Source of the DNA: Bin87 sp965261925
Lineage (GTDB): Bacteria > Chloroflexota > Dehalococcoidia > Lucifugimonadales > UBA3495
Length of the DNA stretch: 64,000 nucleotides
Assembly (NCBI GenBank): GCA_965261925.1
Contig: OZ253486.1
Location: 2,232,001-2,296,000 of the forward strand
Direction of reading: 5' to 3'
Numbering within the stretch: position 1 is the first letter of the stretch; every line of letters begins with the position of its first letter. Below are positions 58,992-64,000 of the stretch, in pieces. The notes beneath the pieces were generated by a model. It was not told where the DNA came from. It ran no database searches and was given only the letters and a program-made list of their open reading frames with translations. A program made the translations under genes and the position numbers.

Positions 58992-59827
58992 ATGGCGCCC
59001 GACCTGCCCATACCGGACGATCCTGGCGATGTCACCGCACAATGGTTGCGGCAAGCTTTGGCCATGGGCAGTCCGGGGCGACGGCGTTTCTTTCGATCAG
59101 GCAAAAGCGGCTATACGTGCCGTTGCAAGTCTTCATAGCAAATACTGGAACCAAGTCGATGATCCCAACTTGTCGCACTTTCCTGACTATCTGAAACATC
59201 AGCATCGGTTGGTCGAACTGGCCTACCTGGTGTACCTTCCCTGCACGCTCCACCGCTTCAGCCATTGTTTCGGCAGCAACATGAGGCGCCTCGCCCTGGC
59301 GTATGGACCGCGCGTCGTGGACCATCTGGATGCAATGGCGGTTGGCCACCGGACGTTCACCCACGGTGATTTCCGGTCGGCTAACCTGTTTTGAAACAGA
59401 CGGTGGTGATGGCTGTGCGGCCATAGATTGGCAGAACTGTGGGGTCCACAGCGGCCTGCGCGATGTGGCATATTTTCTTTCGACTAGCGTGACCCGCGAC
59501 GTTCTCCGTGGGATCGAGCGTGAAACGTTGGAGGAGTATCACGAGACCATGGGGGTAGAGGACTACGGATTCTCGGAGTGTTCGCGCGCGTATCGGCAGG
59601 TCATGCTGAGTTGTCTCATCGGCCCGGTCCTGGCGTGCGGTGCTTTGGATTTGACCGATGGGGAGAGCTATCGCACGATGGAAACTGGGCTGCACCGAAC
59701 CCTCGCCGCAATCGACGAACTGGACGCCGATGAGTTTTTGCCGAACCGCCGCCGGTTGTTCCCGGTATCCAGCGTGCTGTCCGCTGTTTTGCAGGGCGCA
59801 TACCACGCATACAAGGCTTTGTCGTGA
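58992..59827 (+). pseudogene. tandem phosphotransferase paralogue, decayed
   Basis: A second copy of the preceding gene. The N-terminal MAPDLPIPDDPGDVTAQWLR is followed directly by sequence from the middle of the protein (FDQAKAAIRAVASLHSKYWN), so about 100 residues of the N-lobe are missing. The catalytic FTHGDFRSANLF then ends in a stop at about 59392, because of an extra T in TTTTGAAAC. In the other frame ETDGGDGCAAIDWQNCGVHS and the rest of the C-lobe follow to 59827. One deletion and one frameshift make function unlikely. Confidence 0.85.
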
Positions 59828-59966
59828 GTCTGCGCAGTTGTGATTGACGCTCACCGCCGGCGCGACTTCGCTCCGGCCGGGTGTCATTTGCTGACAGTCA
59901 CCGATGGCGAGCCCGCCCGGTCGCGGTTTAGAATGACTGGCGAACAATCGCTATTGGGAGTCCACG

Positions 59967-60851
59967 ATGACCGTCGCGGGACCAACGGTTACAACCGCTG
60001 ATATGGATGCCTTTCGCGCCGAGCTTGAGCGCATCATTGCAGGTGCCCCCGTTTCGCCAGTTGCACCGGTGCCGGACGCAACAGACCCGCTCATGTCCAC
60101 GGACGATGAACGCCATTGTGCTGATAATCCCCCGCATCCTTCCCGTCCGGTTTCGTATCAGCCGACCATCCTCGATCTGCCCCCGGGTGAACGGCCACGG
60201 GAGCGCCTGCGCGAACACGGGCCCCGTTACCTCAACAACGCCGAACTCATCGCAATCCTCCTACGGTCCGGGATCGCCGGCGAAAACGCGCTCAGCCTGG
60301 CTACCCGTGTCATCGCCGAGTTCGACGGGCTTGCCGGCCTTGCCCGGGCCGGCCATGCCGAACTCTGTGACCTGCGGGGTCTGAGCGATGCCAAATCGTG
60401 CGAGATCATGGCTGCCCTGGAACTGGGCCGCCGGATCGCTTCTCTGGCTCCCGCAGAGCGGTCACAGATTTCCTGCCCCCGGGACGCCGCCAACCTCGTC
60501 TCCGCGGAACTGGAATTGCAGGCCCAGGAGAACCTCGTCGTCCTGCTGCTGAACACGCGCAATCAGGTCGTGGCCCGACGCACCATTTACATCGGCACCG
60601 TGAATAGTAGTGCCGTGCGGCCCGCCGAGGTTCTGCGGCCCGCCATACGGGAAAACGCTCCGTCCATCATCGTGGTTCACAACCATCCCTCCGGCGATCC
60701 AACTCCCAGCCCGGAGGATGTGTCGGTAACTCGGGATCTTGCCGCTGCCGGCAAGCTCATGGACATCGAACTGCTCGATCATCTGGTCATCGGCCACGGC
60801 GGCCGTTTCACCAGCCTGAAGGAAAAACGATTGGGTTTCGAAACAACCTGA
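59967..60851 (+). CDS. radC: RadC/YeeS JAB-domain DNA repair protein
   Basis: A 294-residue RadC-family protein. The helix-hairpin-helix region includes YLNNAELIAILLRSGIAGEN. The C-terminal JAB (MPN) domain carries the metal motif H238-N-H240 with S248 and D251 in VVHNHPSGDPTPSPEDVSV. The role in repair is disputed; many are on mobile elements. The first 65 residues (before QPTILDLPPGERPRERL) are not seen in the family, so the start at 59967 may be too early; an ATG at 60093 is an alternative. It is 19 nt upstream of the cupin gene. Confidence 0.88.
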   Translation: MTVAGPTVTTADMDAFRAELERIIAGAPVSPVAPVPDATDPLMSTDDERHCADNPPHPSRPVSYQPTILDLPPGERPRERLREHGPRYLNNAELIAILLRSGIAGENALSLATRVIAEFDGLAGLARAGHAELCDLRGLSDAKSCEIMAALELGRRIASLAPAERSQISCPRDAANLVSAELELQAQENLVVLLLNTRNQVVARRTIYIGTVNSSAVRPAEVLRPAIRENAPSIIVVHNHPSGDPTPSPEDVSVTRDLAAAGKLMDIELLDHLVIGHGGRFTSLKEKRLGFETT

Positions 60852-60870
60852 ACAGCAAGGAGTTTACGTA

Positions 60871-61203
60871 ATGAGTGACTATTTCCTGCAAGTGGAGGGC
60901 CGCGGCTACAAGGAACTCGCCGAGGGCGCCCGCACCCGTACCTTCTGGGGAGCCCAGATGCTCTTTTCCCTGGTGGAGGTTGAGGCTGGAGCCACCGTTC
61001 CGTTGCACACTCACCCGCATGAACAGGGCGGCATCATCGTCGAGGGTGAGCTCGAAATGGGCATCGGCGGCGAGGTACGCGTCCTCAAGCCCGGCGATAT
61101 GTACATCATCCCCGGCGACGTGGAGCACTACGCCAAGGGCCAGGAAACCAAAGCCGTCGCGCTGGACATATTCAGCCCGGTGCGAGAGGAGTTCAAGTAC
61201 TAG
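60871..61203 (+). CDS. cupin domain-containing protein
   Basis: A 110-residue single-domain cupin. The metal motif 1 is PLHTHPHEQGGIIVEGELEM (His, His, Glu) and motif 2 is LKPGDMYIIPGDVEHYAKG (Pro-Gly-Asp, His). It is a small beta-barrel protein, function unknown. It starts at an ATG with AAGGAG at 60857-60862. Its 3' end overlaps the convergent hemD gene by 4 nt. Confidence 0.88.
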   Translation: MSDYFLQVEGRGYKELAEGARTRTFWGAQMLFSLVEVEAGATVPLHTHPHEQGGIIVEGELEMGIGGEVRVLKPGDMYIIPGDVEHYAKGQETKAVALDIFSPVREEFKY

Positions 61204-62024
61204 CCGGCGTCCCCGAAATACTCCGCTACCGCCATCACCAGGTTGCCCATGTGCGGGTGATCCGGTTCCACGTCCACTGGGATGCCAAACTCCTTCAGCT
61301 TCCGTGTGCATACCGGGCCCACTGAAGCCACCGCTACGGGCCCGCTGAGGCTCGCCCGCAGCGATGCTTCGCGCCCTGAGTTGGCGGCGATGGTCATCAG
61401 GTTCGGCACCTGCGGCCGGCTGGTGAAGGCCAGCGCGTCAACTTCTCCCTGCTCGATCCGGTCGATCAGATCAACCACCGGGGCGGTGTCTTCGGGCAAC
61501 CCCCAGTCATACAGCGTCAACTCCTGGTAGTCGGCCCTCTGCTCCCGCAGGTAGGTGGGGAGTTCGGAGTCTGGCCCACCGTAGCGCTGGTAGATCACCC
61601 GGTTGTTTTCGAGGTCCAGGTCCTTCATGGCCGCGATGAGGTCGCTTGAGGTATACGGCTCCGGCGGCATGATATTGATAGGTATCTTGTGCCGCCGCAG
61701 GATTCTGCCGGGCTTTGGGCTGCGCGCCACCACTGTGGTGCCGCGCAGCGCTTCCTCAAACTCGGACAGCCGGCCCATGCCATCCGCGATCCCCATCATC
61801 GCGTCCGCGCCAACCCCGGTCAGGAAGATGACCGTGGCGACCCGTCCGGCGCAGACGTCGTCAATCGCCTGCTGCACCTCAGGGCTGTCCTGGCGGTAGT
61901 GCTCTTGCATCACCGGCGCACCCATGGGTACGCCGCCGTGCCGCCGGATGAGGCCGGCCATCTCGTCGGGCATCCGTGCCTCGACGAAGGCCAGCACTCT
62001 CCCGTTCAGTGATGCTTTGGTCAT
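61200..62024 (-). CDS. hemD: uroporphyrinogen-III synthase
   Basis: Cyclises hydroxymethylbilane to uroporphyrinogen III, the branch point for haem, siroheme and cobalamin. It has 274 residues, with the weakly conserved HemD pattern: VIFLTGVGADAMMGIADGMG, GTTVVARSPKPGRILRRHKI, VIYQRYGGPDSELPTYLREQ and VDALAFTSRPQVPNLMTIAA, then PVAVASVGPVCTRKLKEFGI. It starts at an ATG, 18 nt after the sulfite/nitrite reductase. The pairing makes sense, since that enzyme needs siroheme. Confidence 0.85.
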   Translation of the reverse strand: MTKASLNGRVLAFVEARMPDEMAGLIRRHGGVPMGAPVMQEHYRQDSPEVQQAIDDVCAGRVATVIFLTGVGADAMMGIADGMGRLSEFEEALRGTTVVARSPKPGRILRRHKIPINIMPPEPYTSSDLIAAMKDLDLENNRVIYQRYGGPDSELPTYLREQRADYQELTLYDWGLPEDTAPVVDLIDRIEQGEVDALAFTSRPQVPNLMTIAANSGREASLRASLSGPVAVASVGPVCTRKLKEFGIPVDVEPDHPHMGNLVMAVAEYFGDAG

Positions 62025-62042
62025 TGCGGTGTTGAGACGCCG

Positions 62043-63878
62043 CTAAACCGCGCACTCGCCTTCGCCGCGCTCCAGCACGTACTGGTCGGTCCGTTCCCAG
62101 TCGAAGTACATCTCGCCGCCGCCTTGTGCCTCGTGTCCGACCTCTTGGGCGCGCGCCGCCACCGAGGTCATTTCCTCCAGGCCCACCCGGTCCAGGAAAT
62201 CGTTGAACCGTTCGGTTGCGTCGGCGCGATGGTCCTTGTAGTACGTGACGATGTCCTTCAGCACCGACGGCACCAGCTTGGCCGGCACCTTGACCTTCGG
62301 CACCCGCGTCCCGATGCGGGAATCCTCCACCTGGTTGTCGCCGTAATTTCCGCCCAGGAACAACTCGTAGGACGGAATCTGCTTCCCATCCACGCCTTTC
62401 ACCGCCGCTCCGTGGAACCCGATGTTGGCGATGTGATGCAGCCCGCAACCATTGGGACATCCACTCATCTTGATGCGGATATCGCCCACGCCCTTGTCCT
62501 CGGCGAGGCCGTTCCAGTCCGCCATCTCGCTACGGAGCGCCTGGGCCAATCCCATGGATGCGGTGATGCCCAGCTTGCAGCTATCGGTTCCCGGACAGGA
62601 CACCACGTTGCTGATGTGACTATGCCCGGCTTCGCCCAACTCCAGTCCGTTCAATGCTTCCCAGACGTCGTGCAGGTAACCGGCCGGCACCCACCGCAGC
62701 ACCAGGTTTTGCTCCTGTGTGGTTCGCGCCTTGCCGCCAGTGTACTTCCGGACGATGTCGGCCAGCCCGTGGAACTGCTCCGGCGTCAGGTCTCCACGCA
62801 CCGTCTTGATGTAGACGACGTGGTAACCGTCCTGCCGTTGTGACTCTACATTCGCTTCCAGCCAAGCCTGGTACTCGGGGTCACTGAGGTCGCCGTTCCC
62901 TGCTGGCGGTTGCGCCGGCGGGTCTTCCCGCTGGATTTCCTCGGCAGTCATCAACGACCGAAAATCGATGGGCCCGATGTTCGCCAATTCGGCGTCCACC
63001 ATGTCGCGGAATTCGTCCAGCCCGATGCGATCGATCAGCACCTTGAGCCGCGCCATCATGCGGTTCTTGCGGAGCATGTCGGCGTTGTTGAACACGGTCC
63101 AAACCGCCAGGGCAACACGCAGGTAGTCATCCTCGGACACCCACTGGTACAGCGGCTTGGCCAGCCGGGGCATGATCGACGTACCGCCGCCGCAGTAAAC
63201 CTTGAACCCCTTGCGTTGCTCGCCGTCCACTTCGTTGAATTGGGACACGAAGGTCAGGTCCTGGATCGCTGCCGCCACCTCGTCCCGTTGGTCGTTGCCG
63301 GTAAACGCCGACTTGAACTTGCGGGGGAAACCCTGCGTGATCGGGTGACGCACGCCGAACCGAACGTACGCCGTCAGGTACGGCGTCGGGTCGAAAACTT
63401 CCTGTGGACTCACGCCGGCTGTCGGCGCCCCAACTACGTTGCGCACCGTGTTCCCGCACGCCTCTCGGGTGGACAACCCCACGCTTCCCAGGAGGCGCAG
63501 CACTACGGATGTCTGCTCCAGTGGAATGTGGTGTAGTTGGATGTTCTCCCGCGTGGTTATATGTCCCTTCTTCAGCGGCGCGTACTTCTCCGTGATGTCA
63601 CCGAAACAGTCCAGCATGTCCGCCGAAATGATGCCGCCGGGCAGCTTCACCCGGATCATCTGCACATCGGCTTGCCGTTGGCCGTACACTCCCTGGCGGA
63701 GTCGGAAAGGCGTGAACACGGTGTTGTCCAGTTCCCCAGTTTGGAACCGGTCGACCTCCGCGTCAAACCGCTGTATCTCGTCCTCCATGAACGGGATGAT
63801 CGCGGACCCATCGGTCGCCAGCCGTATACTGGACTCGTGGATGTCTTCCGGGCTGGGGATTTGCGCTTGGCTCGTCAA
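62043..63878 (-). CDS. ferredoxin-type siroheme nitrite/sulfite reductase
   Basis: A 611-residue enzyme reducing sulfite to sulfide or nitrite to ammonia with siroheme and [4Fe-4S]. Cluster ligands are C428 and C434 in VVSCPGTDSCKLGITASMG and C474 and C478 in KMSGCPNGCGLHH. KKGHITTRENIQLHHIPLEQ is the N-terminal siroheme-binding region. The TTG start at 63878 is chosen because a strong GAGGAGG lies 5-12 nt upstream; the longer frame to 63914 would begin inside a hairpin. Sulfite and nitrite specificity cannot be told apart here. It is followed by hemD. Confidence 0.88.
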   Translation of the reverse strand: MTSQAQIPSPEDIHESSIRLATDGSAIIPFMEDEIQRFDAEVDRFQTGELDNTVFTPFRLRQGVYGQRQADVQMIRVKLPGGIISADMLDCFGDITEKYAPLKKGHITTRENIQLHHIPLEQTSVVLRLLGSVGLSTREACGNTVRNVVGAPTAGVSPQEVFDPTPYLTAYVRFGVRHPITQGFPRKFKSAFTGNDQRDEVAAAIQDLTFVSQFNEVDGEQRKGFKVYCGGGTSIMPRLAKPLYQWVSEDDYLRVALAVWTVFNNADMLRKNRMMARLKVLIDRIGLDEFRDMVDAELANIGPIDFRSLMTAEEIQREDPPAQPPAGNGDLSDPEYQAWLEANVESQRQDGYHVVYIKTVRGDLTPEQFHGLADIVRKYTGGKARTTQEQNLVLRWVPAGYLHDVWEALNGLELGEAGHSHISNVVSCPGTDSCKLGITASMGLAQALRSEMADWNGLAEDKGVGDIRIKMSGCPNGCGLHHIANIGFHGAAVKGVDGKQIPSYELFLGGNYGDNQVEDSRIGTRVPKVKVPAKLVPSVLKDIVTYYKDHRADATERFNDFLDRVGLEEMTSVAARAQEVGHEAQGGGEMYFDWERTDQYVLERGEGECAV

Positions 63879-63900
63879 GGTGTCCTCCTCTGATGGCGGC

Positions 63901-63984
63901 AATAGAAAACCCACCGTTGCCGCGAGGCAAATCCGGTGGGCGCAGGCACTAACCTGAAGGTTGTCAGTCAGGTCTATCCCGCCC
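63901..63984 (-). promoter_or_regulatory. structured leader of the siroheme reductase gene; attenuator-like
   Basis: On the minus strand a GC-rich hairpin (cccaccg 63910-63916 with cggtggg 63934-63940; inner ttgcc 63917-63921 with ggcaa 63926-63930) is followed by TTTTCTATT, an intrinsic-terminator look. Upstream, tcaggt pairs with acctga (63968-63973, 63952-63957), and cgccc (63980-63984) can pair with gggcg (63938-63942), which overlaps the terminator stem. The two pairings exclude each other. The ligand and the 5' end (beyond 64000) are unknown. Confidence 0.5.
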
Positions 63985-64000
63985 CCGATTTGGGAGGACA

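Noticed and set aside
63901..64000. SAM riboswitch before the siroheme reductase
   Set aside because: The hairpins are clear, but the conserved core segments of SAM-I or SAM-II are absent, so the specific name is not supported.

Overview
The window looks like a chromosomal segment of a GC-rich (roughly 60-65%) free-living or host-associated bacterium. The best guess from gene content is Chloroflexota (SAR202/Dehalococcoidia-like). It has paired luciferase-like flavin monooxygenases, adjacent family III CoA-transferases, an F420-type PPOX protein, PaREP1 and DUF2283 proteins, a full-length Lhr helicase and a DUF1800/DUF1501 pair. This placement is inference from gene families; no rRNA or tRNA gene was seen to confirm it.

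Region 1 (1-13,812) is a mobile-element graveyard. It starts with a decayed IS21 istA fragment and an ABC substrate-binding protein gene whose middle has been deleted. Next is an IS630-type element (1620-5280) split by a complete IS21-family element (2306-4707, 6-bp target duplication). A 141-bp MITE (5403-5543) carries the same terminal repeats as the IS630 element. A minus-strand secreted surface-protein gene (8042 to 5613) is broken by frameshifts and by an IS5-type element (6509-7422). One intact FAD oxidoreductase follows. The region ends with a second IS21 element (9616-13,812, 5-bp target duplication) whose right end was hit by an ISNCY-like element (12,135-13,779, 7-bp target duplication).

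Region 2 (13,992-26,926) is mostly minus strand: Lhr helicase, an MFS transporter, a gene-poor stretch with an IS5-type transposase relic, an IsdG-like haem monooxygenase, two LLM flavin oxidoreductases and two adjacent CoA-transferases. Region 3 (27,125-37,308) holds an SRPBCC protein, a prolyl oligopeptidase, an amidohydrolase, then a trpD-trpC-trpF-trpB run in which an HNH-nuclease lipoprotein sits where trpA might be expected, an SDR and a class V aminotransferase. Region 4 (37,576-46,124) has a PaREP1/DUF2283 pair, a minus-strand NHL-glcD-glcE-glcF glycolate oxidase cluster with glcE frameshifted, and the DUF1800/DUF1501 pair.

Region 5 (46,634-64,000) is housekeeping: leuB, a Ca2+ antiporter, a JAMM protease divergent from two tandem zinc-ribbon miniproteins, a tyrosine phosphatase, DUF167, a crotonase, metF, acpS, the NAD(P)HX repair enzyme, a PPOX protein, an alpha/beta hydrolase, a TPP enzyme, two tandem phosphotransferases (the second decayed), radC, a cupin, hemD and a siroheme sulfite/nitrite reductase. 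HemD product feeds siroheme synthesis, so the last two fit together. The reductase has a structured leader that resembles a transcription attenuator.

Small dispersed palindromes and a 37-bp dispersed repeat recur between genes. Several TATAAT-like promoters, some of extended -10 type, can be read directly.
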